Below, one piece after another: positions 7,392-15,922 of a stretch of DNA of 64,000 nucleotides. Each line of letters opens with the position of its first letter. The first letter of the stretch is position 1. The translations under genes were made by a program, and so were the position numbers. The notes under the pieces were generated by a model, which was given only the letters and a program-made list of their open reading frames with translations, ran no database searches and was not told where the DNA came from. Source of the DNA: Oscillospiraceae bacterium (GTDB taxonomy: Bacteria; Bacillota; Clostridia; Oscillospirales; QAMX01); contig SVLW01000006.1 in NCBI GenBank assembly GCA_015067705.1, positions 1-64,000 of the forward strand, given 5' to 3'.

Positions 7392-8525
7392 TTACAGAGC
7401 AGAAATTTCAGCAAACATCTTCTTCAGATCTTCGCGGATGGGCAGAGCCTGGGGACAGGCAGCCTCACAGGCGCCGCACTCGGCGCACTTGTTGGCCCAC
7501 TTATCGGCGTCCAGACGGTTCAGATTGTCCTTTGCACGGCCGGCATTATTGTACATGCCGTAGTCGTTCCAGATAGAGAAATTGCGGGGGATGTCCACGC
7601 CGAAGGGGCAGGGCATGCAGTAGTTACAGCCCGTGCAGCCATTGCGGATGCTGCTGCGGATGGCGGCCACCACCTGATCGATGACGCCCTGTTCCTCCGC
7701 ATTCAGCGGGACGTAGTGATTGAAGGTCTCGAGGTTGTCCTTCACCTGTTCCTCGGTGGACATACCGGAGAGCACCACGGCCACGCCGGGATGGGCAGCC
7801 ACCCAGCGCACGGCCCAGGATGCCAGGCTCTTTTCCGGTGCATAATCCTTGAAGATCTTTTCGGCAGCAGGCGCGAAGGAGGCCAGAGAACCGCCCTTCA
7901 CCGGCTCCATGATAATGAGCGGCACCTTGCGCTCTGCGGCAAGTGCCACACCGCGGTCGCCGGCCTGGATCTCGGTATCCATGTAGTTATACTGGATCTG
8001 GCAGAAATCCCAGTCGCAGTAGTTCATGATGTACTCGAAGTCCTCATAGCTGCCGTGGAAGGAGAAGCCCAGATTGCGGATGCGGCCGGATTCTTTCATC
8101 TTCCGCATTTCGTCCAGGAGGCCGAACTTCAGGACCTTCTCGGTAAAGACGGTCTTATTGATGCCGTGGAACATATAGAAATCGATATATTCCACCTGGA
8201 GCTTTTCAAACTGATGATTGAAGATCTCTATGCCCTTTTCATAGGAGTCGATCTGACCCATGGGCAGCTTGGACGCCAGATAAAAGGAGTCGCGGGGATA
8301 CTTCTTGAGGGCCTTGCCCACGAAGATCTCGCTCTGACCATCCAGATAACCGTATGCGGTATCAAAATAGTTCACGCCGTTTGCAATGGCGTCGTCGATC
8401 ATGGACTGTGCGCGGTCATAGTCGATATCACCGCGGCCGCCGCCGGGCAGCAGGGGCAGTCTCATGCAGCCGAAGCCCAGAAGAGACGGTTTTTCTTTCA
8501 TGCCATAAAGCTGTCTGTATTCCAT
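7392..8525 (-). CDS. Fe-S aldo/keto reductase
   Basis: 377 residues starting at ATG 8525 with CAGGAGGG 6 nt upstream; a longer in-frame start has no such site. The N-terminal TIM-barrel has the intact tetrad: Asp and Tyr in NYFDTAYGY, Lys in LASKLP and His in FYMFHG. The C-terminal domain binds 4Fe-4S clusters: CTGCNYCMPCP and CAECGACEAACPQ. Members of this group reduce carbonyls with NAD(P)H, and the clusters may feed electrons. It differs from the other aldo/keto reductase (1982-3133), whose tetrad is broken. Promoter TTGCAA-17-TATACT lies upstream. Confidence 0.85.
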   Translation of the reverse strand: MEYRQLYGMKEKPSLLGFGCMRLPLLPGGGRGDIDYDRAQSMIDDAIANGVNYFDTAYGYLDGQSEIFVGKALKKYPRDSFYLASKLPMGQIDSYEKGIEIFNHQFEKLQVEYIDFYMFHGINKTVFTEKVLKFGLLDEMRKMKESGRIRNLGFSFHGSYEDFEYIMNYCDWDFCQIQYNYMDTEIQAGDRGVALAAERKVPLIIMEPVKGGSLASFAPAAEKIFKDYAPEKSLASWAVRWVAAHPGVAVVLSGMSTEEQVKDNLETFNHYVPLNAEEQGVIDQVVAAIRSSIRNGCTGCNYCMPCPFGVDIPRNFSIWNDYGMYNNAGRAKDNLNRLDADKWANKCAECGACEAACPQALPIREDLKKMFAEISAL

Positions 8526-8558
8526 AGTAAACCCTCCTGAAAGTATATGTATATAGAT

Positions 8559-8587
8559 AGTATAACAGCATGCGGAAATCATTGCAA
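8559..8587 (-). promoter_or_regulatory. Sigma-A promoter for the aldo/keto reductase gene
   Basis: TTGCAA (8587-8582), 17-bp spacer, TATACT (8564-8559), 34 nt before ATG 8525. Confidence 0.65.
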
Positions 8588-8591
8588 GTCC

Positions 8592-9632
8592 TCAGTTATT
8601 TTTCACAGTTTCCAAGATACAGCCGGGGTAATAATGCAGGAGAATCTCCCGGTAATCCGCGCCTTCCGCCGCCATGGCCCGGGCGCCGTACTGGCTCATG
8701 CCCACGCCGTGGCCATAGCCCAGCGTGGTGATCTCGATAAGCGCGCCCTGCACCGTCCAGGTGAAGTCCGCAGAATTTAAGTGCAAAAGACTGCGGAGGG
8801 CCGCGCCGTCCGTGGCGACGCCGCCCACCCGGATGGACGTGATCGTGCCGGAGGCGCTGCGTACCACATCCGTAAGCCACTCTTCCGGATCATCGGAGAG
8901 CACCGCATCCGGATAGGCAGAAAGGAGCTGGGTCTTCAGGGCATGGCGGTCGAAGCGCAGGGTCTCCTGATAGCGCCGGGCGTCCTCTTCGCCGGGACTC
9001 TCCACCTCGACAAGATAAGGTACGGCGCTGCCCCAGACGGTTTCGGCGCTCTCGGTGCGTCCGCCGGATACCGCATGAAAGGCCGCCAGAGCCGGTGCCT
9101 CCTCATAGGTGAGGATTTCTCCTGCCGTGGCCGCCACCGCGGCCTCCAGCCGGGCAAGCCAGGTCTCTGCTCCCTCGCCCCAGAGGGCCTCCGCCATGCC
9201 GGGTTCCTCTACCGGGTAATAGCCCTTGCAGTGGGACGCCTGGGTGCAGAGCGACGCGGCGTCATGCACGCCGTCCCGGGGCGGATTCGCCGCCCGGTGG
9301 AGAATAAAGCTGCGGGCCGCCACGGCCTGGGCCTTTAATGCCTCTTCCGGGAAAGAGGCGGGCATCTCCGCCGCCAGCACCCCCACCAGATACGCCTCCA
9401 GGTTCTGCTCCTGCACGGTGCCGTCCTGCCAGACCGGGATCGAAATTGCATACGCAGATACCGGTTCTTGCAGGATTTCCACCTCCCCCGGATCCACAGG
9501 AGCAGGAGAGGCCGTCCCATCCGCCGGATCCCCGCTTCTTTCCGGGAAAATCAAATGAATGTGCAGAAAAAATAAAATTATCAGGACAAACACCCACCAC
9601 ACTGCCCGATTCCGTCTGAATCTTCTTCTCAT
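8592..9632 (-). CDS. spoIID: Stage II sporulation protein D (SpoIID), lytic transglycosylase
   Basis: 346 residues from ATG 9632 (AAAGGA upstream). Basic N-terminus, a single membrane anchor (WWVFVLIILFFLHIHLIF) and a SpoIID/LytB domain: LEAYLVGVLAAEMP, LKAQAVAARSF, and YGHGVGMSQYGA near the C-terminus, all diagnostic of SpoIID. In Bacillus and Clostridium SpoIID cuts peptidoglycan during forespore engulfment and works with SpoIIM and SpoIIP, which are not in this window. TATACAAT upstream resembles a sigma-E -10 element, consistent with mother-cell expression, but no clear -35 was found. It supports a sporulating host. Confidence 0.9.
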   Translation of the reverse strand: MRRRFRRNRAVWWVFVLIILFFLHIHLIFPERSGDPADGTASPAPVDPGEVEILQEPVSAYAISIPVWQDGTVQEQNLEAYLVGVLAAEMPASFPEEALKAQAVAARSFILHRAANPPRDGVHDAASLCTQASHCKGYYPVEEPGMAEALWGEGAETWLARLEAAVAATAGEILTYEEAPALAAFHAVSGGRTESAETVWGSAVPYLVEVESPGEEDARRYQETLRFDRHALKTQLLSAYPDAVLSDDPEEWLTDVVRSASGTITSIRVGGVATDGAALRSLLHLNSADFTWTVQGALIEITTLGYGHGVGMSQYGARAMAAEGADYREILLHYYPGCILETVKNN

Positions 9633-9707
9633 ACGCCGCCATCCTTTCTCTTGCCGGATTGTATACATTTACCCATTGCCGCCAGGATATTCTATACAGG
9701 TTGCACA

Positions 9708-9736
9708 TTGACGAACGCGCTTTACCATGCTAAAAT
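9708..9736 (+). promoter_or_regulatory. Sigma-A promoter for citrate synthase
   Basis: TTGACG (9708-9713), 17-bp spacer, TAAAAT (9731-9736); leaves a leader of about 90 nt before the start codon. Confidence 0.75.
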
Positions 9737-9751
9737 ACTTGCAAGATATCA

Positions 9752-9812
9752 GCAGGACTCTTTCAACCAGTTTTCCCGGCAGAGCGATCGGCCGATCTCA
9801 AGAGTTCCCTGC
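9752..9812 (+). other. Folded 5' leader of citrate synthase mRNA
   Basis: GCAGGACTCTT (9752-9762) can pair with AAGAGTTCCCTGC (9800-9812) with a small bulge, enclosing a perfect 12-bp palindrome GATCGGCCGATC (9786-9797). No riboswitch class is recognised and no T-run follows. Confidence 0.4.
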
Positions 9813-9835
9813 GGACATTTTCGGAGGAACAAAGC

Positions 9836-11191
9836 ATGGATGAACGCACCCAGAACGAATTCATATCGAATTTATGTAAGGAATATCTGAAAAATAACCA
9901 GATCGATCCGTCTTATTATTCTGACCCCGCGGTAAAGCGGGGCCTTCGTAACGCAAACGGTACCGGCGTCATCGCCGGTCTCAGCCAGATCGGCGACGTT
10001 GTGGGTTATGAGCTCCGCGACGGCGAACGCATCAGCGTGCCCGGCCGCCTTTATTACCGCGGCTATAACCTGGAGGATCTGATCGACGGCTTTACGAAAG
10101 AGGGCCGCTACGGCTTTGAAGAAGTGTCGTATCTCCTGCTCTTCGGTGCGCTGCCCAGAGCGGATCAGCTGAAATACATCACGGACCAGTTCGGCGTCCT
10201 GCGCCAGCTGCCCCGATTCTTCACGGAAGATCATATTCTCAGCGCACCCAGCCGCAACATCATGAATAAGCTGGCCCGCTCCACTCTGGGTCTTTACTGT
10301 TATGATGATAATCCCGATGATACCAGTCTTGAGAATCTGATGCGTCAGGGCATGGAGCTGATTGCCCGCTTCCCGCTCTTTCTGGCATACGCCTATCAGG
10401 CGAAGCGTCATTTCTTTGACCACAAGAGTCTGCACATCCATTTCCCCCACGATAACCAGTCCACGGCAGAGAGCATTCTCCGCGCCGTTCGTTCCGACAA
10501 GCAGTTCACGGAAGAAGAGGCAAAGCTTCTGGACCTGTGCCTGGTGCTCCATGCCGAGCACGGCGGCGGTAACAACTCCACCTTTGCCTGCCGCGTCTGC
10601 TCCTCCTCCGGCACGGATACCTATGCCGCTATCTCCGCGGCGCTGGCATCCCTGAAGGGCCCCCTCCACGGCGGTGCGAATATCGCGGTGGTTGAGATGT
10701 TCGAGGACATTCAGAAGAATGTGCAGAACTGGAACGACGAGGGTGAAGTGGCGGATTATCTGGCCAAGATGCTGCGGAAAGAAGCCGGCGACCGTTCCGG
10801 CAAGATCTATGGCATGGGCCACCCCATTTATACCGTCAGTGACCCCCGTGCAGTGATCCTGAAGGCCAATGCCCGCCGTCTGGCCGAAAAGAACGGCTAT
10901 GGCGAGGAATTCAAGCTCATCGAGACCGTGGAGCGTCTGTCTCCCGAGGTCTTTGCCCATGTGAAGGGCAGCACCAAGCCCATGTGCGCCAACGTGGATA
11001 TGTACTCCGGTCTGGTCTATAAGACCCTGGGTATCCCCACGGAGTTGTATACCCCCCTCTTTGCCGCGGCCCGCATCTCCGGCTGGATCGCCCACCGCAT
11101 TGAGGAAATCTGCGGCAACTCCCGCATCATCCGTCCCGCCTACCGCGTGGTCTATGATGCCAGAAGCTATGTCCCCATGGACGAGAGATAA
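9836..11191 (+). CDS. gltA: Citrate synthase
   Basis: 451 residues. Condenses acetyl-CoA with oxaloacetate in the cytoplasm, the first step toward citrate and glutamate. The active-site residues are visible: His in LHAEHGGGNNST, His in GPLHGGANIAVVEMF and Asp in NVDMYSG; YGMGHPIYTVSDPR is also family-typical. GGAGGAACAAAGC places ATG 9836. The N-terminal extension of about 40 residues before the core is common in clostridial enzymes. Monocistronic, between a sigma-A promoter and a terminator. No aconitase or isocitrate dehydrogenase gene is adjacent. Confidence 0.95.
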   Translation: MDERTQNEFISNLCKEYLKNNQIDPSYYSDPAVKRGLRNANGTGVIAGLSQIGDVVGYELRDGERISVPGRLYYRGYNLEDLIDGFTKEGRYGFEEVSYLLLFGALPRADQLKYITDQFGVLRQLPRFFTEDHILSAPSRNIMNKLARSTLGLYCYDDNPDDTSLENLMRQGMELIARFPLFLAYAYQAKRHFFDHKSLHIHFPHDNQSTAESILRAVRSDKQFTEEEAKLLDLCLVLHAEHGGGNNSTFACRVCSSSGTDTYAAISAALASLKGPLHGGANIAVVEMFEDIQKNVQNWNDEGEVADYLAKMLRKEAGDRSGKIYGMGHPIYTVSDPRAVILKANARRLAEKNGYGEEFKLIETVERLSPEVFAHVKGSTKPMCANVDMYSGLVYKTLGIPTELYTPLFAAARISGWIAHRIEEICGNSRIIRPAYRVVYDARSYVPMDER

Positions 11192-11205
11192 AAATACAGA
11201 TTCAA

Positions 11206-11241
11206 ACAGGCACTTGCGTCTTTTGCAAGTGCCTGTTCTTT
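11206..11241 (+). terminator. Rho-independent terminator of citrate synthase
   Basis: 12-bp stem ACAGGCACTTGC / GCAAGTGCCTGT with a 7-nt loop, followed by TCTTT. Confidence 0.85.
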
Positions 11242-11251
11242 ATGATATACT
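11223..11251 (+). promoter_or_regulatory. Candidate promoter for the HD-domain gene
   Basis: TTGCAA (11223-11228), 17-bp spacer, TATACT (11246-11251). The -35 lies inside the 3' arm of the preceding terminator, so terminator and promoter overlap. Confidence 0.5.
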
Positions 11252-11283
11252 GTATCAATCTAATCGAAAAAGGATGTGGCTTC

Positions 11284-11898
11284 ATGTTTTTTGATGCGTA
11301 TGACTATATCGATGTTCCTCGACAAACGGACAATCTGGAAGCGGATGTAAAAGCGCTCTTTTTGAAAAACCAAAAAGAGAAAACATTCACACATGTCATG
11401 AATGTTTCAAAAACCAATCTTCGCATTGCAGAGCAATTTGATCTTCACGCGGAAATCTGTCAAATAAGTGCCTTGCTCCACGATATCAGCGCGGTGATGA
11501 CTCCTGCGGATATGCTTGCTTATGCAGAAACGCATGGCTTTACATTATGCGAAGCAGAATGTAAATACCCGTTTTTGCTCCATCAAAGACTATCCGCAAA
11601 GATTGCAGAAGACTATTTTGCGATCACGGATAAGAGAGTTTTATCTGCCATTTCCTGTCACACCACCTTAAAAGATATGCCTTCGAAGTACGATATGGCA
11701 CTGTTTCTTGCAGATAAGCTTTCCTGGGATCAAGACGGAACACCGCCTTTTTACGCCGAAGTGTCGGAGGCATTACAAGTGTCTCTTGAAAAAGCCTGTC
11801 ATGTGTATATGACGTATATCAATCGATCCGGAACACTTTTATTTCCACATACCAATTGGGAGTTGGCATTTGAGTGGCTGAATCACCGGAATATATAA
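11284..11898 (+). CDS. HD-domain phosphohydrolase (YqeK-like)
   Basis: 204 residues starting at ATG 11284 (AAGGATG upstream). HD metal-site residues can be seen: His in FTHVMNV, the HD pair in ALLHDIS, and His in SCHTTL, in the order found in YqeK-type hydrolases, which cleave diadenosine tetraphosphate or other phospho-nucleotides. The exact substrate is not shown. The gene is clearly A+T-richer (about 40 % G+C by eye) than its neighbours, uses AAA, TTT and TAT codons freely, and stands alone between two terminators, so it is probably a late arrival by transfer. Confidence 0.75.
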   Translation: MFFDAYDYIDVPRQTDNLEADVKALFLKNQKEKTFTHVMNVSKTNLRIAEQFDLHAEICQISALLHDISAVMTPADMLAYAETHGFTLCEAECKYPFLLHQRLSAKIAEDYFAITDKRVLSAISCHTTLKDMPSKYDMALFLADKLSWDQDGTPPFYAEVSEALQVSLEKACHVYMTYINRSGTLLFPHTNWELAFEWLNHRNI

Positions 11899-11940
11899 AA
11901 AACCAGGCGTCTGTTATGAGAAAAGACGCCTGGTTTTTTG
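11897..11940. terminator. Bidirectional rho-independent terminator
   Basis: 10-bp stem CCAGGCGTCT / AGACGCCTGG flanked by A6 and T6, serving the HD gene (+) and the convergent deacetylase gene (-). Confidence 0.9.
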
Positions 11941-11955
11941 TATTTATCTTTCGTT

Positions 11956-12807
11956 TTACAGCTTTGCGCTCTCGCCTGCTTTCAGGCAGATGGTCTTGTC
12001 GCCCATCTGGAACCAGACGGTGAGGGCGGTGGGGTTCTGTACGCGGCTGCCGTCGGCAGAGAAGAGCAGGGCGCGGAAGGCCTCGATATAGTCATAGGCC
12101 TCGATATTGGTGCAGTACCAGACATCGTCGCGGTTGCCCATGCGCTCTGCAAAGTTCTCGATGACGTCCCAGTTATCGTTGCCTTCAAACTCATAGCTGT
12201 GGCCCCACATATAGAAGAACCGGGCGCGCTGGGCGTATTCCGGCAGCTTGGAGTCATCCGCCAGGAACTCATCGATCAGCTCCGGCAGCCTGGGGTCGTT
12301 ATGATGGCAGGTGGCCTTCAGGCGCAGCCAGTCGGTGGGCAGATCAAAGCGGCCGGTGGTCATCACCGTGCGGGCATAGACGATGCCGCAGTTTTTCAGG
12401 ATCTCCACCACGTCGTCATTAAAGGTGCCGAAAGGATAGGCGTGGCCGCGGACGATGGTATCGAACTGGGCCTCCAGATTCTCGCGGTCCTTCATGATCT
12501 CATAGGTGGCCATATTGAGGGGCATCCGCTCCAGGAAGGGATGGGTCAGGGCGTGGGTGGCCACTTCCATGCCGCTGTCGCGGTAAAGGGCGGTCACCTG
12601 GGATTCCGGCATACGGCGATGCACCTGACCGGCGGGGTATACGGTACCCTCGGCGGCATAGGCGCCGGAATTGATGTTGAAGGTGCCCTTGAGGCCGTGC
12701 TTCTTCATAATATCGATCAGGCGGATATCCTGTTCCACACCGTCATCATAGCTGAGGGTCAGGGCTTTTCTCAGGCCGCCGGGGAATAAAATCTTGGCAT
12801 TCGGCAT
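11956..12807 (-). CDS. Polysaccharide deacetylase-family protein
   Basis: 283 residues from ATG 12807, with AAGGAGAAGCGAAT directly upstream; longer in-frame extensions run into unrelated sequence. NodB/CE4-type features: LTLSYDDGV (Asp pair, catalytic base and metal ligand), THALTHPF (the HxxxH metal site) and YPFGTFND. There is no signal peptide, so it acts in the cytoplasm, unlike cell-wall deacetylases. CE4 enzymes remove acetyl groups from chitooligosaccharides, peptidoglycan or xylan. Given the cytoplasmic xylan enzymes elsewhere in the window, an acetyl-xylo-oligosaccharide is one possible substrate, but that is inference. Confidence 0.8.
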   Translation of the reverse strand: MPNAKILFPGGLRKALTLSYDDGVEQDIRLIDIMKKHGLKGTFNINSGAYAAEGTVYPAGQVHRRMPESQVTALYRDSGMEVATHALTHPFLERMPLNMATYEIMKDRENLEAQFDTIVRGHAYPFGTFNDDVVEILKNCGIVYARTVMTTGRFDLPTDWLRLKATCHHNDPRLPELIDEFLADDSKLPEYAQRARFFYMWGHSYEFEGNDNWDVIENFAERMGNRDDVWYCTNIEAYDYIEAFRALLFSADGSRVQNPTALTVWFQMGDKTICLKAGESAKL

Positions 12808-12847
12808 ATTCGCTTCTCCTTTTTTCGATAAAATGTTTCTTGCCCTC

Positions 12848-12876
12848 AGTATAGCACAAGTAGGTGGGATCAACAA
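12848..12876 (-). promoter_or_regulatory. Extended -10 promoter for the deacetylase gene
   Basis: TGTGCTATACT (TATACT at 12853-12848, TG extension) with a weak TTGTTG -35 17 bp upstream, about 40 nt before ATG 12807. Confidence 0.6.
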
Positions 12877-12897
12877 GTATCCGCCGGAAAAAGTGAG

Positions 12898-12930
12898 AAA
12901 AAATCCCGCCGCAACGTGCTGCGGCGGGAT
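12898..12930 (-). terminator. Rho-independent terminator of the MATE gene
   Basis: 11-bp stem ATCCCGCCGCA / TGCGGCGGGAT, followed on the minus strand by T6. Confidence 0.9.
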
Positions 12931-12935
12931 CGTTG

Positions 12936-14396
12936 TTATTCTGCGGGAGCTTCTTCTTTTTTCGGCATCATGCGGGGGCCGCGGACGGCATTTTTCCACT
13001 TGCCGGTGCGGAAGCGGAGATAGAAGAGCACGATGCGTACATAGCTGTCCACCACCATGCAGGCAACTGCGGCCGGGAGACCATAGCCCAGGATGGCAAT
13101 GCAGAGGATGGCGCCGATACCGGCACGGAAGAACCACATACAGGAGGCCGTGATAATCATGGGCCACAGGGTGTCGCCCGCACCGCGGAGACCGCCGGCG
13201 AATACCATGGCGCCGGTCTGGGCAGGCTGGAGAATGGCCGCGATCCGCAGACAGCGTCCGGCCAGCTTGATGACCTCCTGGTCAATGGTGAAGAGCGTCA
13301 CCAATTGGTTTGCGAAGATAAAGAGGCCGAGTCCGGCAACAGTCATGACTGCCATGGAGAGGAGCACGCAGGACTTCATATACCGATCCGCCAGATTCAG
13401 CTTGCGGGCGCCAATGGACTGGCCCACCAGCGTGGTGGAGGCGGCGGCGAAGGCAAAGCCCGGCATGAAGGCGATGGACTCCGCCGTGACATAAACGGAG
13501 TTCGCGGCCACAGAGATGGTGCCGAGGCTGGCGATACAGCGGCTGATGACCACGTTTGCGCCGGACATACACACACGCTCGATCATGGCGGGGATACTGA
13601 TTTTGAAAATCTGTCCCACCACATGGAAATCCAGATGATAATCATCCCGCAGCGTGATATGCATGGGGGAATCCTTTTTGGTGAAGAGGAGCATGATGGC
13701 AGCAATACCGCCCACTGCCATGGCGATCGAGGTGGCGGCGGCGGCACCGGCCACGCCCCAGCCTGCGCCGATGATGGTGAACTCCGCGCCCAGGAAGGAA
13801 ATCTGGCGGGTGGGATAAATCAGGAAGAAGTTGCCCACGACGTTCAGAATATTGACAAACATGTTGATCCGCAGCGGCGTCTTGGTATCGCCGCAGCCGC
13901 GGAGGGCGGAGAAGATCATCATGGAGGCAATACTGAAGGGACGGCCAAAGGCGCAGATCAGATTATACCGGGCAGCATGATCGATGACGTCGGCCTCCGC
14001 GCCCATCCACAAGGGGATCGCGCGATGCAATACACCCAGAATGATGGCAATGGGAACGCCGATGTACAGTAAGATCAGCACCGCATGGCGCACCAGTTTT
14101 TTGGTCAGCGCCCGGTCGCCGGCGCCGATACTCTGGGAGATCAGGGCCGTAACGCCCACGCCGAGGGACATGATGACACCGTTTAAGAGGAACACCACGG
14201 AATTACTGATGGACACCGCCGCATTGGCGTATGCGCCCAGACGGCCCACCATGATGGTATCGGCATAGGATACCAGGGTTGTCAGAACATTCTCCAAAAA
14301 GATCGGCCAGGCCAGCCAGAGAATATTCCGGAGGGGAGAGCGCGACTCATCCAAAAGATCCACGCCGCGGCGTTTCATCGCCTGTGAAGCTGCCAT
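12936..14396 (-). CDS. MATE-family efflux transporter
   Basis: 486 residues with about 12 predicted membrane segments in two halves, the MatE layout (N-half LAWPIFLENVLTTLVSYADT; C-half ISIPAMIERVCMSGANVVIS). MATE proteins export drugs or metabolites against Na+ or H+. The start is set at ATG 14396 (weak GAAAGAAG upstream). Monocistronic, with its own promoter and terminator. A second, different MATE gene is at 45142-46512. The substrate is unknown. Confidence 0.88.
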   Translation of the reverse strand: MAASQAMKRRGVDLLDESRSPLRNILWLAWPIFLENVLTTLVSYADTIMVGRLGAYANAAVSISNSVVFLLNGVIMSLGVGVTALISQSIGAGDRALTKKLVRHAVLILLYIGVPIAIILGVLHRAIPLWMGAEADVIDHAARYNLICAFGRPFSIASMMIFSALRGCGDTKTPLRINMFVNILNVVGNFFLIYPTRQISFLGAEFTIIGAGWGVAGAAAATSIAMAVGGIAAIMLLFTKKDSPMHITLRDDYHLDFHVVGQIFKISIPAMIERVCMSGANVVISRCIASLGTISVAANSVYVTAESIAFMPGFAFAAASTTLVGQSIGARKLNLADRYMKSCVLLSMAVMTVAGLGLFIFANQLVTLFTIDQEVIKLAGRCLRIAAILQPAQTGAMVFAGGLRGAGDTLWPMIITASCMWFFRAGIGAILCIAILGYGLPAAVACMVVDSYVRIVLFYLRFRTGKWKNAVRGPRMMPKKEEAPAE

Positions 14397-14435
14397 GTAA
14401 AATACCACTTCTTTCTCTTCTTTTCTAATACATTC

Positions 14436-14464
14436 AGTATAGCACAGCTTCCGCACCGTCACAA
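14436..14464 (-). promoter_or_regulatory. Sigma-A promoter for the MATE gene
   Basis: TTGTGA (14464-14459), 17 bp, TATACT (14441-14436) in the TGTGCTATACT context. Confidence 0.65.
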
Positions 14465-14584
14465 GAGAAGATTTCGTCAGCTTTTCGGGCAGAAACGCAG
14501 GGACAGCGAAGGGCACTGGCCAGGATGGATAGAAAACGGCGTCCGGCCCTGTCTATTTTAGTATGTTTTTGTCCGCCGATTTTC

Positions 14585-14613
14585 TTGACAGAGACCCCGT
14601 TTTTTCATATAAT
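14585..14613 (+). promoter_or_regulatory. Consensus sigma-A promoter of the pyrimidine operon
   Basis: Perfect TTGACA (14585-14590), 17-bp spacer and perfect TATAAT (14608-14613). Only about 25 nt separate the expected +1 from the GTG start of pyrC, too short for a PyrR-type attenuator. Confidence 0.88.
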
Positions 14614-14644
14614 AAGTTAGTTTGATTTGCAGGAGGTAAGATTC

Positions 14645-15922
14645 GTGAAAATCGTTTTGCGTGACGCACAGGTCTTTTCCGGCAATGCTTTCAAGAAGAT
14701 GGACGTTTTGATCGATGACGGTAAAATTTCCGCCATCGCTCCTTGTGTTTCTGTTTCCGGCGACGTTCTTTCCTATGATCTCAATCAGTGTTTCCTTTTC
14801 CCGGGTTTCTCCGATGTGCATGTACATCTGAGAGAGCCGGGTTTTTCATATAAGGAGACCATTGGAACCGGTACGCTGGCCGCCGCACGCGGCGGATATA
14901 CGTCTGTCTGTGCAATGCCGAATCTCTCCCCTGTCCCGGACAGCGTGGAGCATCTTGATGAGGAACTCACCCGGATCCGCGAGGATGCGGTGATTCATGT
15001 ATATCCCTACGGCGCCCTCACCGTGAACGAAGCCGGTGAGGAGCTTGCCGATATTTCCGGCATGAGCGCCCATGTCATCGGCTATTCCGACGACGGACGC
15101 GGCGTGCAGGACGCCGATCTGATGCGGGAGGCCATGCATCAGGTGAAGAAAACCGGCCGGATTCTCTCGGCCCATTGTGAGGACAATTCCCTTCTCCGCG
15201 GCGGATATATCCACGACGGCGACTATGCCCGCGCCCACGGCCACCGGGGCATCTGCTCCGAGAGTGAATGGGGCCCCATCGCCCGCGACCTGAAGCTTGT
15301 CGAGGAAACCGGCTGTCCCTATCATGTCTGCCACATTTCCTGCAAGGAAAGCGTCCGGCTGATCCGGGAGGCCAAGGCACGGGGCGTGGATGTCACCTGT
15401 GAGACCGGGCCGCATTACCTCCTGATGGATGACAGCCAGCTCCAGGAAGAGGGCCGCTTTAAGATGAATCCGCCCATCCGCGGTAAGGAAGACCGGGAGG
15501 CACTGATCGAGGGCCTTCTTGACGGCACTATCGACATGATCGCCACCGACCATGCACCCCACAGCGCCGAGGAAAAGTCCCGGGGACTTGAAAAGAGCGC
15601 CATGGGCATCGTGGGCATCGAGACGGCCTTTGCAGAGCTTTATACCCATCTGGTCAAGCCCGGCATCCTGCCGCTTCAGCGCCTGGTGGAGCTGCTTACG
15701 ACGGCACCGGGACGGCGCTTTGGCATCGGCACGACCCTCGAGGTGGGACAGGACGCAGATCTGACTGCATTTGAACTGGACACGCCCTATGAAATCGATC
15801 CCGCGGAGTTTGTCTCCCTGGGTAAGGCAACGCCTTTTGCAGGCGATACGGTATACGGCAGATGCCGCATGACAATGGTGAATGGGAGGATCGTATGGCA
15901 AGAGCATTTGATCGAAAGCTGA
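14645..15922 (+). CDS. pyrC: Dihydroorotase
   Basis: 425 residues. Cyclises N-carbamoyl-L-aspartate to dihydroorotate, third step of de novo UMP synthesis. The start is GTG 14645 with AGGAGGTAAGATTC upstream. Zinc ligands and substrate residues are visible: DVHVHLREPG, His in LSAHCED, His in YHVCHIS, and ATDHAPHS. This is the type-I (425-aa, HLREPG) amidohydrolase. First gene of the operon; its end overlaps carA by 28 nt. Confidence 0.95.
   Translation: MKIVLRDAQVFSGNAFKKMDVLIDDGKISAIAPCVSVSGDVLSYDLNQCFLFPGFSDVHVHLREPGFSYKETIGTGTLAAARGGYTSVCAMPNLSPVPDSVEHLDEELTRIREDAVIHVYPYGALTVNEAGEELADISGMSAHVIGYSDDGRGVQDADLMREAMHQVKKTGRILSAHCEDNSLLRGGYIHDGDYARAHGHRGICSESEWGPIARDLKLVEETGCPYHVCHISCKESVRLIREAKARGVDVTCETGPHYLLMDDSQLQEEGRFKMNPPIRGKEDREALIEGLLDGTIDMIATDHAPHSAEEKSRGLEKSAMGIVGIETAFAELYTHLVKPGILPLQRLVELLTTAPGRRFGIGTTLEVGQDADLTAFELDTPYEIDPAEFVSLGKATPFAGDTVYGRCRMTMVNGRIVWQEHLIES

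Noticed and set aside
12933-14072. 380-codon plus-strand frame across the MATE gene
   Set aside because: His/Gly/Asp-rich shadow without motif or ribosome site; MATE topology on the minus strand is convincing.
14614-14644. PyrR-binding attenuator before pyrC
   Set aside because: The leader is only about 25-30 nt, too short to hold the PyrR hairpins.
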